This document shows positions 48,633 to 59,913 of a DNA stretch of 64,000 nt, piece after piece. Each line of letters starts with the position of its first letter. The stretch's first letter is position 1. Source of the DNA: Sipunculus nudus (taxonomy: Eukaryota > Annelida > Sipuncula > Golfingiida > Sipunculidae); NCBI GenBank assembly GCA_026874595.1, contig CM049313.1, positions 60,434,659-60,498,658 of the forward strand. Direction: 5' to 3'. Made by a program: the position numbers and the translations under genes. Under the pieces are notes generated by a model. That model was not told where the DNA came from and ran no database searches. It saw only the letters and a program-made list of their open reading frames with translations.

Positions 48633-51369
48633 TGTCGCGGACAGGGGGTAAGGCAGGTCCGCTCCATGTCAAAGGAAGAACCTAAGACAAAGTGGATGGA
48701 TGAACTTTATTCTGAAGAAGAAAGACCGTGGTCAGCTTGTTGCCAACAAGAGGAGCAAGGCTGGACTCGAACATTCAATTGATCGAACAGATATTATAGG
48801 TTACAATATTCGTATATCAGTCTACAAATATTTTAGTTTTAATTAAGTTTCATGGCTAACTGTGTAGTGTAAGCTCCATATGTCTCATACGTATTACTAT
48901 TAATCTTAAATCGCATAGGTAGCTTATACACCCATTATACATGGATTATACATTATACATAGATACACTTATTTATGAATATATTCATATATGGCATATG
49001 AAAGCTATTAATGCAACCATATCAGTATGTCATGACTTCACAATCCTACATAGCATTAGTACAGACCTCACATCAAATTAATCTGAACACGGGCCTATCT
49101 AAATGATCTGTTTCCCTTGTCAGATATACTATGGATATTTATGACGAAATAAACGTTCTAAAATTTAAGGAGATGGGGTTTTGTGCCTTCATAATAGTTA
49201 CAGCGAAATATGAATGATTGCGTGGAGGTTAGATGGCGGGCCCGTCAGGGAGAATGTCTGTTAAATGCAATAGACTACGGCGTATACTATCTTCTCTCTA
49301 CCACTTAGATCATGACCCTAAAGAAACGTAGGGTCACATAATTCCCTGTGAAATTAGTCTAATGGAAAAACTCCCGGCTTAGCATGATGTAAACATCATG
49401 GTTACACATTAAATAAATTAATCTGGGTAATAGGTTTTGAGGCTATGAGACACCTGTCTTTGGCGCGTAATTCGTGCAGTGAGGGGGCTGAACGCGGAGG
49501 AATCGTGCTAGAAGTTATGCTGCCCCAAAAGTAAACACATCAGGATCTGAGCGATGGGTATGGAATATGGATAAACAATTTACTAATCGAGGTGAAATGG
49601 AGGCGTGGGAGCAAGCTAGAGGCGTGAATCTATACAGCTAAACCGGCATCACTTTGTACAGTGCTCTTTTAAGCGCACTACTTTGGTTGGCGGAAGGTAA
49701 ATAAAAATGCATCAACAAAACAGAAAAAAAGTTCTCAGCTGGATGGCGATGAGCGAGAGGTAAGTGGTATCCTAGTAATTTCAGTCTAAATTCTTTTAAA
49801 AATTATTGACAGTTAGTTATGATGTAGGAAAACTATCTTATAAAAGCTTAATACCTTATCTTGCATGAGCTGTCATAGTAAATCTATCGTAACACTTGTG
49901 AAACTCGTTTCAATGAGAAAACCTTCGTATCACTATCAGTAATGTTATTGTTCTTAAATGAACGTAGAAGAATAACATTGTAACGCTACTGTTACTGCTA
50001 ACTGATAATTCTTATATATTTTATTACTTAATTATACCACTGATTAATCTGGTTTAAGTAAACTATATCCCGTATAGCGGATTTGAAAGTTTAAGTGATA
50101 TTGCACTATAAATTCGGGTTTAACGAAGGGAGCTGGAAGGCGGATTAGTACAAACCTCGGCGGTCAGATGGCAGCACCGGCAGCATCGTGTAACAGGACT
50201 ATAATACGTCAAATGGACTCATTCGCTTGGTAAAATGTTATACTGAGGGATTCACGTGAATCGTAATTAATAATCGTTATTAATAATCAAAGAATTTGTT
50301 TGCACCTTTTGTGTTAATATTTAACATTTAAAATGAGGACTATTTTTGGAAAGAATAGACATAATAAGAATGTTATTGTATGTTTGGATGGAATTCCAAT
50401 AGAAGGAATTTACATAAACCTTTCGTAATAATAATACATACATCCCGTATGTGAAACGCGGGGATGAAAGAGTGATTAGTACATTAGTTTCACTCTTGAC
50501 TGCCAGATGGCGATACTGTTGACTACTGGCCTAATCGATGCCTTTGGACTAAACATATATTTATGAGACCAAAAAAAAATATAATTATATAACTATCTAT
50601 AATAATACGTGGCAGGCGGTTCTGTCACTGTACAACTAGTTACTAGTTGTGGCTGGTGTGAACGGTTGTACATACCGACCGAAACGGACGCTAAAGACCT
50701 TCCTGCAGCCGGGGGGGGGGGGGGGGGGAGAGAGAGAGACACGTGCTTACCAGCCTACTAAAGTGGCCGATTTTTAAGTAAAATAGACTGGGAAATGTAT
50801 ACTAAACCCTTGCAGTTAACCCAACATATAAATGGACGCAATATACGAGATGCCTGCACGAGATAACTGACTGTTCTATTTCTTAAAAAAATAAATAGGA
50901 TATACCTGGGAAAAACTGACATATTCTCTGTATTCTTAACCATACAAGAAATGCGAAACCAATATATTGGTATTAAACCGACATTCTAGGCCTTGAAACA
51001 TTCATTAATAATAATTATTCCTCCACTTTAGGGGATCGGGGCAATAATATACGGTTCCTACCTGAAGAAGAAAGACCGTGGTCAGCTTGTTGCCAACAAG
51101 AGGAGCAAGGCTGGACTGACGTGACAGTTCCGAGACCTCGTGGACGTTCCGGAGCTGTCACGCCTCATTGCCCAAACCACCCCAAAACCGGTCCGACAAA
51201 ACATCGTATTCTTTCTCCCAGGATTTTCGCCGGCCACGTATGCAGGCCATACTACGCAAGGGAAACCGTTTAATGACCCTTGACCAGGAGGGACTTTACT
51301 CGAGTGTCACTCCGGATTGACAGACAAAATGAAAAAAAAAAACATGGGGGTTAATTTCCCCGTGTTACA
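48633..51369 (-). repeat. Element B 3' LTR (2737 bp)
   Basis: Starts TGTCGCGGACAGG and ends CCGTGTTACA on the + strand. The near-identical partner is 54768-57520. It contains no long ORF, and a poly-G/GA tract near 50710-50738. Confidence 0.9.
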
Positions 51370-52506
51370 CCCTCCCCCTGTTCGAAAAAGTTGTCGACCC
51401 GACAACTAAAGTAATTGGTAGTAAGATTCTGGAGTACCTGGCTTCCTCGTATAGATGAGGAGGGATTCTCCGATAGGGTTCTTTAAAGGGCGTTTCATCG
51501 GTTAAGACAATCCGGTGTTAGATTTTATCAGTTCGGCCAATGTCTGATTCATTAACAGAGAAGACAGAGGTCCAAGTATTTAAGAGACTTAAAACTTTAC
51601 GACGCTCTTCCTCAGACAATGAGGTTCCAATATTAAAGTGGTCATTGACGCCTTCAGGGACAGGGACGCCTTCAGGGACAGGGATAGGATCCTGAGTAAA
51701 TGAAGGTATTACTGAGGCGACCTGTAGCGAACAAAGCAAAGCTTTCGCTGGAATAGTAATTGGACTAGCTGTCAAATTGGAAATTTTAACATCGACCCGT
51801 TTACTGGTTTTGTTTTTAAAATTTACCTGCATGAATATGGGGTCCAAAACTAGTCCGGCAGGTAACTGACCTTCTGGTTCGGTGACTACGCTGGTTTTGC
51901 CATATGTACATGTTCGTGTTACTCCGGGTACAAAACAGCTATGATGGGCAGGTATGAGGACCTGTTTGTTGCACATTACTCTACCTACTGGTTTGGATGT
52001 TATACAATTGGAAAGACAATGGTTTTTGCAAGCCAATCGCCAGGGATCAGATAGCCCTGCGGTTTGAACAAACCTTTGTCCCTTGATTGCCCTTAGTTGT
52101 CGGACACAAGGTTTAATGATGTTTTGCCCAATTACAAAAGGGGTGGTCATGTTAAAGCTGGTGTCTTAAACAAGTAAGACTGGAGTGGGAAAAATAGTAT
52201 CCTGAAGGATTGAAGGGAAGTTTACCTCTAACTCCACAATTCCTAAATACTCCAGTTTTCCTCCGCCAGCTACTTCAACCTCCAATACTTGGTCAACGGG
52301 CAATATAGGACAAGATGTTAAGTATTTCTTGCAAAACCACTCAGAAACAGTAGAAATGGCCGAGCCAGAATCAATTAAACCTGTGGTAGGAGTATCATTT
52401 GCCATAAGCCCTACCCGATCAACATTACCTACCAGCTCTACCGGAATTGTTGTGGGGACACGCTTCTCACCTGCAACCCCCCACCGACTGCTGCAGGCGG
52501 ACTTTA
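51366..52506 (-). pseudogene. Element B protease and truncated pol
   Basis: The minus-strand frame enters about 52507 and reads through VAGEKRVPTTIPVELVG to the aspartic protease motif GLIDSGSAISTVSEWF (catalytic DSGS). One in-frame TAA (52163-52165) separates it from a long linker (MTTPFVIGQNIIKP onward). A second TAA (51515-51517) lies just after SDIGRTDKI. The frame then reads HRIVLTDETPFKEPY and RRIPPHLYEEA, the usual entry to Gypsy RT, after which RT is missing. The last stop overlaps the LTR boundary (TGTAACAC). Protease could cleave Gag; polymerisation would have to come from another element. Confidence 0.8.
51370..51380 (-). promoter_or_regulatory. Polypurine tract of element B
   Basis: The minus strand reads ACAGGGGGAGGG directly before the 3' LTR, which begins TGTAACACGGGG. 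This is the normal plus-strand priming site. Confidence 0.75.
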
Positions 52507-52725
52507 GTTTAACGGCCGGCCGTTCACATCCCTACGGGCGACACAATCACGCAGAATGTGGTTGTTCCTTTTACACCGGCTACAAAATAATTGGCTGGGA
52601 CCTTTAGGAGTGCTGCCATTGGTACTGCCAGGAGAAGGATTAGTAAGTGGGGCCGCTTTACTGTGGTAAGAACCTTTTTCTTCCAGTTTACTCAGTCTGG
52701 TTTCTAGAGCTTCTAATTTTTTATT
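52504..52725 (-). CDS. Element B nucleocapsid segment (-1 frame after the capsid ORF)
   Basis: The frame opens at the A-run just before the capsid stop. It encodes a coiled-coil-like LEALETRLSKLEEKG, a Ser/Pro/Thr linker, and a CCHC zinc knuckle CSRCKRNNHILRDC (C-x2-C-x4-H-x4-C), then stops at TAA 52504-52506. It is -1 to the capsid frame, and the protease frame is again -1 to it. It should bind RNA if made. It may be reached by frameshifting, or the A-run may just have lost or gained a base. Confidence 0.6.
   Translation of the reverse strand, partial: NKKLEALETRLSKLEEKGSYHSKAAPLTNPSPGSTNGSTPKGPSQLFCSRCKRNNHILRDCVARRDVNGRPLN
52507..52513 (-). other. Candidate -1 frameshift site G TTA AAC before a stop
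   Basis: On the minus strand the zinc-knuckle frame reads CCG TTA AAC TAA. The heptamer G TTA AAC is a known arterivirus-type slippery sequence. A -1 slip gives GTT AAA CTA AAG and enters the protease frame, which is open from there. The stop codon follows directly. Confidence 0.5.
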
Positions 52726-53756
52726 ACAGTATCTACGGCCTGTGCCAAATCTACATTCGTCTGTTGTTGTATTGGGGTTATACCTTTTCCAGCCTGACTG
52801 GGAGTGGACACCCTGACGGACGAAGGGCCAGATGCCGATAGATCCCCCTTGTACTCTACCTCCAGCTCTCTGGCAGAACTAAATAATTCGTCAAAGGGCC
52901 TGCCTGTTCGTAAGGGTGCTCGCAAAGCCTCTTTAACTTTGGAGTATGTGGGGTGCAGGCCATACCAGAATCTAGACCTGAGGCTGTTGTCAGCCTCAGT
53001 GGGAGTAATCAACCCTCTGCCCTTAAGTGAATGTAGTAACTTTTGGAGGCGACACCCCCACTGAACAATGTTCTCCCCGGGGCCCTGCTGAGCACTGTAG
53101 TACTGTTCACGCAGCAAATTAAAGTCTACTACTTCCCCAAACATTAAATCGAATTGCTGAAGTAAACTAATGACATTTGTCCCGGGGTCAGAGCATACAA
53201 GAATTTCGGCGGCTGTACCCCGAAGGGACAGCCTTACCACCTCCTCCACCTCACCTCTATGATAGTGGGGGTTATCCAGAAGGCCTTGAACTTGGAATCG
53301 CCATTGGCTATATGACAGATCCTTTCCTGGATCTCCGGAAAAGGTCGGGAGACGAGGACGTTGGGTAACTGTATACGTATGTACTGGAGGGGCTTGTACC
53401 CCAGCCACTCTGCCGTCAAGCTTGGATTTTAATTTAGCCAAATTCTCAGGGCTGAGTGTATCTAGAAGGTTATCTAGGGGGTCAGAGTCCAACAACGTGG
53501 TTATAATAGGTTCATCTGACTCTACTGCAGGAGACAGAAGAAGTTTAACCGGCTCCACTTGGGCCGACAACTTAACCGAACTCAAGGTGCCCTTGGCAGT
53601 GGCGACACTAGTGGAAGAAGCGTACACTACATACCATGTGTCGGTGGACACCAAAATCGCCTCCACAGTGCCGACAGAACCGAAGTGTGCCTCAAGTTCG
53701 GCCCTCTTCACATCCTCGGGTAAGGATTTCACTACCAAGGTGCGAGGATACCTCAT
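52713..53756 (-). CDS. Element B Gag (PNMA-like, RRM-like N-terminus)
   Basis: An intact 347-codon ORF. Residues 1 to about 75 (RTLVVKSLPEDVKRAELEAH, then TWYVVYAS) have the strand pattern of an RRM fold, with RNP2-like LVVKSL and RNP1-like WYVVYAS positions. Residues about 130-310 form a PNMA/Gypsy capsid domain, with RLPTFSGDPGKDLSYSQW, VVRLSLRGTAAEIL, FGEVVDFNLLREQYYSAQQ and WGCRLQKLL. The zinc knuckle is outside this ORF, in the -1 frame. PNMA proteins of mammals are domesticated Gag with a similar layout. The ORF ends ATA AAA AAT TAG. It should assemble capsids and bind RNA. Confidence 0.82.
   Translation of the reverse strand: MRYPRTLVVKSLPEDVKRAELEAHFGSVGTVEAILVSTDTWYVVYASSTSVATAKGTLSSVKLSAQVEPVKLLLSPAVESDEPIITTLLDSDPLDNLLDTLSPENLAKLKSKLDGRVAGVQAPPVHTYTVTQRPRLPTFSGDPGKDLSYSQWRFQVQGLLDNPHYHRGEVEEVVRLSLRGTAAEILVCSDPGTNVISLLQQFDLMFGEVVDFNLLREQYYSAQQGPGENIVQWGCRLQKLLHSLKGRGLITPTEADNSLRSRFWYGLHPTYSKVKEALRAPLRTGRPFDELFSSARELEVEYKGDLSASGPSSVRVSTPSQAGKGITPIQQQTNVDLAQAVDTVIKN
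52716..52722 (-). other. Candidate -1 frameshift site A AAA AAT before a stop
   Basis: The minus strand reads ATA AAA AAT TAG in the capsid frame. The heptamer A AAA AAT fits the X XXY YYZ rule. A -1 slip gives TTA GAA GCT and enters the zinc-knuckle frame. The stop (52713-52715) follows directly. Confidence 0.4.
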
Positions 53757-54767
53757 GGCTAGGGACTGTTACTTTATCCTAAATATTACCTGGAACGTAC
53801 AGGTACTCTATATCAACTTAATATTGCCTTATACTGAATATTACATGGAAAGTACAGTATAAATACTGAATATTACATGAAAAGTACAGTTACTTTATAC
53901 TAACTATTACATGTACTGAATATTACATCTATTTCAGATACCCGATTCTAAGTACCCTTGGTGAAAAAGGAAGAGAAGTTACAATAATAATATCTAATAT
54001 CCTACTATCTCTACTGCCTGGAGAAAATGCCCAAAAGTCTTACCTGGCATAGACACCACACTGGCAGGTTACCAAGGAAAGGTAAGGCTACTTAACTGCA
54101 CATTATGATACAAATGATTATATCTTAAGACCATGAAAACTTACTGTATTCAAAACTATCTTAACACATCTATATGCCTGGTGCATATCACGGAATCTCT
54201 TCGAGTACAGGTCTATATGCCTACTGCAAATACGTTTAAAAAATTACAGAATTATGTGAATCTGGTGCATATCACCATTGTATATTATCACCCTTTTATA
54301 GGATAAAACACTATACGAGGTATATATATATATACGATGTCCTTGTAGTGTCCGTTTGCGCTTTTGCAAGCGCTGAAGCGCCACCCCGTCGCACTGGCGA
54401 TGGACCTGTCCATGTAAAGAGTTACGTAGATGTTAGTTTCGACACCAGACGCTTGGCCGGCCCCAGCGCCCAGTCACTTGAAACAGTTCACTACACTGTC
54501 TCCAACAAGCAGACCGACGAGCACAGTTAATCGCGAAGGCGTGGTGGGTGATCACAAACAATAAATATGGAATATATCAGTCAGTTGGTTGGTGTACACA
54601 TACCAGCAGGATCTGATAGTCCCACAAGAAGATACAGCATAGGCTGTCAGGGCGAAACATCTGCCACTACAGGACACAGGACAAATCGCTCAGGATGATT
54701 TACGCCAGACCACAAAATCCGGGATGTCCGTTCCTCCTATCATCACATCCTGCAGGCTGCGCCATTT
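53757..54767 (-). other. Element B leader between primer-binding site and Gag
   Basis: About 1 kb without a convincing ORF. At 54754-54764 the minus strand reads TGGCGCAGCC, 3 nt from the 5' LTR, a usual PBS start (TGG pairs with the tRNA CCA end); I cannot name the tRNA. A 26-27 nt motif (TACTGAATATTACATG) recurs near 53830-53930. Confidence 0.5.
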
Positions 54768-57520
54768 TGTCGCGGACAGGGGGTAAGGCAGGTCCGCTCC
54801 ATGTCAAAGGAAGAACCCAAGACAAAGTGGATGGATGAACTTTATTCTGAAGAAGAAAGACCGTGGTCAGCTTGTTGCCAACAAGAGGAGCAAGGCTGGA
54901 CTCGAACATTCAATTGATCGAACAGATATTATAGGTTACAATATTCGTATATCAGTCTACAAATATTTTAGTTTTAATTAAGTTTCATGGCTAACTGTGT
55001 AGTGTAAGCTCCATATGTCTCATACGTATTACTATTAATCTTAAATCGCATAGGTAGCTTATACACCCATTATACATGGATTATACATTATACATAGATA
55101 CACTTATTTATGAATATATTCATATATGGCATATGAAAGCTATTAATGCAACCATATCAGTATGACATGACTTCACAATCCTACATAGCATTAGTACAGA
55201 CCTCACATCAAATTAATCTGAACACGGGCCTATCTAAATGAGCTGTTTCCCTTATCAGATATACTATGGATATTTATGACGAAATAAACGTTCTAAAATT
55301 TAAGGAGATGGGGTTTTGTGCCTTCATAATAGTTACAGCGAAATATGAATGATTGCGTGGAGGTTAGATGGCGGGTCCGTCAGGGAGAATGTCTGTTAAA
55401 TGCAATAGACTACGGCGTATACTATCTTCTCTCTACCACTTAGATCATGACCCTAAAGAAACGTAGGGTCACATAATTCCCTGTGAAATTAGTCTAATGG
55501 AAAAACTCCCGGCTTAGCATGATGTAAACATCATGATTACACATTAAATAAATTAATCTGGGTAATAGGTTTTGAGGCTATGAGACACCTGTCTTTGGCG
55601 CGTAATTCGTGCAGTGAGGGGGCTGAACGCGGAGGAATCGTGCTAGAAGTTATGCTGCCCCAAAAGTAAACACATCAGGATCTGAGCGATGGGTATGGAA
55701 TATGGATAAACAATTTACTAATCGAGGTGAAATGGAGGCGTGGGAGCAAGCTAGAGGCGTGAATCTATACAGCTAAACCGGCATCACTTTGTACAGTGCT
55801 CTTTTAAGCGCACTACTTTGGTTGGCGGAAGGTAAATAAAAATGCATCAACAAAACAGAAAAAAAGTTCTCAGCTGGATGGCGATGAGCGAGAGGTAAGT
55901 GGTATCCTAGTAATTTCAGTCTAAATTTTTTTTAAAATTATTTACAGTTAGTTATGATGTAGGAAAACTATCTTATAAAAGCTTAATACCTTATCTTGCA
56001 TGAGCTGTCATAGTAAATCTATCGTAACACTTGTGAAACTCGTTTCAATGAGAAAACCTTCGTATCACTATCAGTAATGTTATTGTTCTTAAATGAACGT
56101 AGAAGAATAACATTGTAACGCTACTGTTACTGCTAACTGATAATTCTTATATATTTTATTACTTAATTATACCACTGATTAATCTGGTTTAAGTAAACTA
56201 TATCCCGTATAGCGGATTTGAAAGTTTTAGTGATATTGCACTATAAATTCGGGTTTAACGAAGGGAGCTGGAAGGTGGATTAGTACAAACCTCGGCGGTC
56301 AGATGGCAGCACTGGCAGCATCGTGTAACAGGACTGTGTAATACGTCAAATGGACTCATTCGCTTGGTAAAATGTTATACTGAGGGATTCACGTGAATCG
56401 TAATTAATAATCGTTATTAATAATAAAAGAATTTGTTTGCACCTTTTGTTTTAATATTTAACATTTAAAATTAGGACGATTTTTGGAAAGAATAGACATA
56501 ATAAGAATGTTATTGTATGTTTGGATGGAATTCCAATAGAAGGAATTTACATAAACCTTTCGTAATAATAATACATACCTCCCGTATGTGAAACGCGGGG
56601 ATGAAAGAGTGATTAGTACATTAGTTTCACTCTTGACTGCCAGATGGCGATACTGTTGACTACTGGCCTAATCGCTGCCTTTGGACTTAACTTATATATT
56701 TATGAGACCAAAAAAAAATATAATTATATAACTATCTATAATAATACGTGGCAGGCGGTTCTGTCACTGTACAACTAGTTACTAGTTGTGGCTGGAATAA
56801 CCCCTGGTGTGAACGGTTGTACATACCGACCGAAACGGACGCTAAAGACCTTCCTGCAGCCGGGGGGGGGGGGGGGGAAGAGAGAGAGAGACACGTGCTT
56901 ACCAGCCTACTAAAGTGGCCGATTTTTAAGTAAAATAGACTGGGAAATTTATACTAAACCCTTGCAGTTAACCCAACATATAAATGGGCGCAATATACGA
57001 GATGCCTGCACGAGATAACTGACTGTTCTATTTCTTAAAAAAATAAATAGGATACACCTGGGAAAAACTGACATATTCTCTGTATTCTTAACCATACAAG
57101 AAATGCGAAACCAATATATTGGTATTAAACCGACATTCTAGGCCTTGAAACATTCATTAATAATAATTATTCCTCCACTTTAGGGGATCGGGGCAATAAT
57201 ATACGGTTCCTACCTGAAGAAGAAAGACCGTGGTCAGCTTGTTGCCAACAAGAGGAGCAAGGCTGGACTGACGTGACAGTTCCGAGACCTCGTGGACGTT
57301 CCGGAGCTGTCACGCCTCATTGCCCAAACCACCCCAAAACCGGTCCGACAAAACATCGTATTCTTTCTCCCAGGATTTTCGCCGGCCACGTATGCAGGCC
57401 ATACTACGCAAGGGAAACCGTTTAATGACCCTTGACCAGGAGGGACTTTACTCGAGTGTCACTCCGGATTGACAGACAAAATGAAAAAAAAAACATGGGG
57501 GTTAATTTCCCCGTGTTACA
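54768..57520 (-). repeat. Element B 5' LTR (2753 bp)
   Basis: Partner of 48633-51369. One visible difference is an extra 12 nt near 56790-56805. The poly-G tract near 56863-56878 differs in length. Confidence 0.9.
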
Positions 57521-57690
57521 CCAATAAGATCTTGCATGATTTTAGCAAATGATATCAGGCTTTCTCAAAGCTTTTATCACATTTATCCCTAAGTGTTGTC
57601 CCAAACGCAACAACTGTTCTTTTGACAACTGTTCAAGTTGATCAGGGTCCGGATCGTCAACAAATGTCTCAGGTTTGAAATCTGCCATGT
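57521..57690 (-). pseudogene. Element A Gag N-terminus, separated by element B
   Basis: On the minus strand an ATG at 57690 starts MADFKPETFVDDPDPDQLEQ and continues with LLRLGQHLGINVIKALRKPD, then meets a TAA about 20 nt before the element B boundary. It resumes in meaning, though not in frame, at 48632, where the rest of Gag lies. This helical start is usual for Gag of this group. Confidence 0.65.
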
Positions 57691-57834
57691 TAAGATGTAA
57701 AAACAATAACAAAAAAACACTGAGAAAAATCCTGTAAACAATGTACTGTAAACAATATGTAATCTTGTAAACAAGGTATGATAAAACAATGTGTCCAGGT
57801 CAAGGCCTAATAAATTTGAAAACAATAATGCATC

Positions 57835-57852
57835 CCGACGAGAGCCCCCTAT
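57835..57852 (-). promoter_or_regulatory. Candidate primer-binding site of element A
   Basis: Seven nt from the 5' LTR edge, the minus strand reads AGGGGGCTCTCGTCGGGAT, resembling the tRNA-Pro PBS of gammaretroviruses (TGGGGGCTCGTCCGGGAT) but starting AGG instead of TGG. Confidence 0.4.
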
Positions 57853-57856
57853 TTTA

Positions 57857-58214
57857 TGTTACGGAACCTAATATATACATGATCACGTATGCATGATGAA
57901 CACAAAATTGGTAATAAGATTCTGTAACACTAGGCAGCGGGAAATGTCTAGGGGAATGAATAAAGAAGTCAGTGGTTTTTTGTTAACAAACAACTATAAT
58001 TTATTCCTAAAACAATCCTAACAATACAATACACTATATCAATACAATTATACAGTGAAACAGCGGTATAGCAACAAGTCAATACAAAAAGATAATGGTA
58101 CAAAACCTGGATACCAACAGTGTCACCAAGATAAGTCCTTTGAATGTAAACTCTCGGAGAATGACAGTCCAGTGGAAAGTTCTTGAAAAATCTTTAATTG
58201 CCGCATTCGTCATG
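57857..58214 (-). repeat. Element A 5' LTR, truncated
   Basis: Matches the start of the 42068-42827 LTR, from TGTTACGGAACC to about TTGCCGCATTCGT, then breaks off into unrelated sequence at about 58215. About 400 bp of the LTR is missing. Confidence 0.82.
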
Positions 58215-59913
58215 TGGGTCAGTCCGGGCAGAACCAACAGGCTAGTCAGGAGCAGAACAATGAATTGCTGCAGGCCAAAGCAGCATCAGGATTGTCTAGT
58301 CGCTGATAAGCTGCACGGAGTTGAGCTCTGAAAGCTGCCGATTCCTGAAGAAGGTGTCTATGGTCAGTTGGAGACAGCTGTTGCGGTGCACCAGGTCAAC
58401 CACTATTTGGAGCAGGAGGTAAAACAGTCTTGACTAAGCCTTCATCAAGAACATATTGCCATTCAGCGACAGAGAGTCCAGAAGCTTGTTCTTAATCATG
58501 CAAATCGAAATGTAGATTGGACTGGCAAAGTGCAACAACATCTACAGTTGCAGAAGGAGAACGTGTGTCTGTTAAAAAAATAAAATGTCATCCACAGAAG
58601 CTGTATGGAGAAGTAATGGTATTGTGAGGGAGAAAGCTGGTATATAATCAACAAAGAACAGATATTCGGGGCATTGCTTTGTCAAACTAAAATGTAAGAA
58701 AATGTGGTAATTATTGTGCAGTAATAGTTACTGTCATGTTCAGGGATAATTAGTATTAAGGAAAAAAGTACCCATCCGTGATTAAAAATGGCACCCGAGA
58801 TGGTCAGCAGATCAAAAAAAAAAAAAAGAAAACTGCTAACTGTAACAAGATTAAAATTAAAAAATTAAAGCAACTATAGGAATACCAGTGAGTAATTGAA
58901 ATGAATAACTGCTCAAAGTAGCTGTAATTAGCTATAAGCTAAATATCTACCTATGTAGATCCAAATGAGTGATCAAAATAGTGTGAGCAACAAGTGAGTA
59001 CTCAGTGGTTACTCATAAGCTATCACATGCATATATGACAACAATAGCTACAAGCAGGCCAAGCTAGCTCTTATTAATATATAGCAGGGGTGCCGTGGTG
59101 GATAACTATAGGGAACTGTAAAACGTGTATCCTTCCCTTTAGATTTAATGTAATAATTATTCTCAATAGACTAATTATCCTGCTGAGTCAAACTGCTGAT
59201 CAGCTGATAAATGGAAAAGAAACGGTGTGCTATTGATTAAATGACATTGCTTAAAGCAGGATACATAACTCCATTAATTGGCCCAGTGTTTATTATATTT
59301 AAATATTCATCTAAATTCAAGACGTATTCACGGCGTGACCTCTCGTTTCAAGATGTCAGTTTTTCATACCCTGTCTTTTAATGGGAACCTGTGGGAGCCC
59401 GGGACGCTACGAAATGTTTGAAAAGTTAAAGTTAAAGCCTTTTCAGCGGATAACGGCATATCTTGGGTAAATAGGTACTATAAGAAAAAAGGAAAACGAG
59501 ATTGATTAACGATAAGGTACGCTAAAACGACAGTTGAAGAGGGTCTCCCCCCCCCCCCCCCCCCCCCCCGCACACACACATCGTGTCAGGTGCCTATTTT
59601 ATTCCCAATGCGTCTGCAAGCGAGAGTGCATAACCACTCCCGGCACACTTGTTTACATGTGCCTCGTATTGAGTCCCTCCTTTTTTTCTAAGAAATCCTC
59701 TACGTAGAGATGATCGATGCTCTCTGTAGAGTTACGTTTTACATCATGAAAATATGAATGCACATGCTTGGAAGGGATAAATTATATGAAAGTTTAGCAT
59801 ATGAGAACATCTGATAGACGTCTTCTCGAGATTCAATAAACTAACGAAAGTATACAAAAAAAAATTAAAAGGGAAAAACAAACATGTTCATGTATAAGCA
59901 TGCACCTACACAG

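Larger units (their letters stand above)
48633..57520 (-). mobile_element. Element B: large-LTR gag-protease retrotransposon nested in element A
   Basis: Two direct repeats of about 2.74 kb (48633-51369 and 54768-57520) differ by roughly 1% plus small indels. They enclose only 3.4 kb. On the minus strand the interior holds a primer-binding-site candidate, a leader of about 1 kb, Gag, zinc knuckle, protease and the first residues of RT, then a polypurine tract. RT core, RNase H and integrase are absent, so it is non-autonomous. It splits the Gag of element A. No clean target-site duplication is seen (an imperfect CTAAT against CCAAT is possible). Confidence 0.87.
42068..58214 (-). mobile_element. 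Element A: Gmr1-like Ty3/Gypsy retrotransposon, interrupted
   Basis: Read on the minus strand, the order is truncated 5' LTR (57857-58214), Gag start (57521-57690), element B insertion (48633-57520), rest of Gag (to about 47290), protease (about 46830-47249), integrase (about 44460-46790, split by a hAT MITE), reverse transcriptase (about 43330-44330), RNase H (to 42960), polypurine tract (42828-42840) and 3' LTR (42068-42827). Integrase before RT is the domain order of the Gmr1-like group of Gypsy elements, unlike standard Gypsy. Many frameshifts and stops make it inactive. Only about 358 bp of the 5' LTR is left, so a target-site duplication cannot be tested. Confidence 0.85.

Noticed and set aside
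48633-57520. Two 2.7-kb direct repeats as a segmental duplication
   Set aside because: TG...CA ends, a polypurine tract at one inner edge, a PBS-like site at the other and gag-pro between them fit LTRs better.
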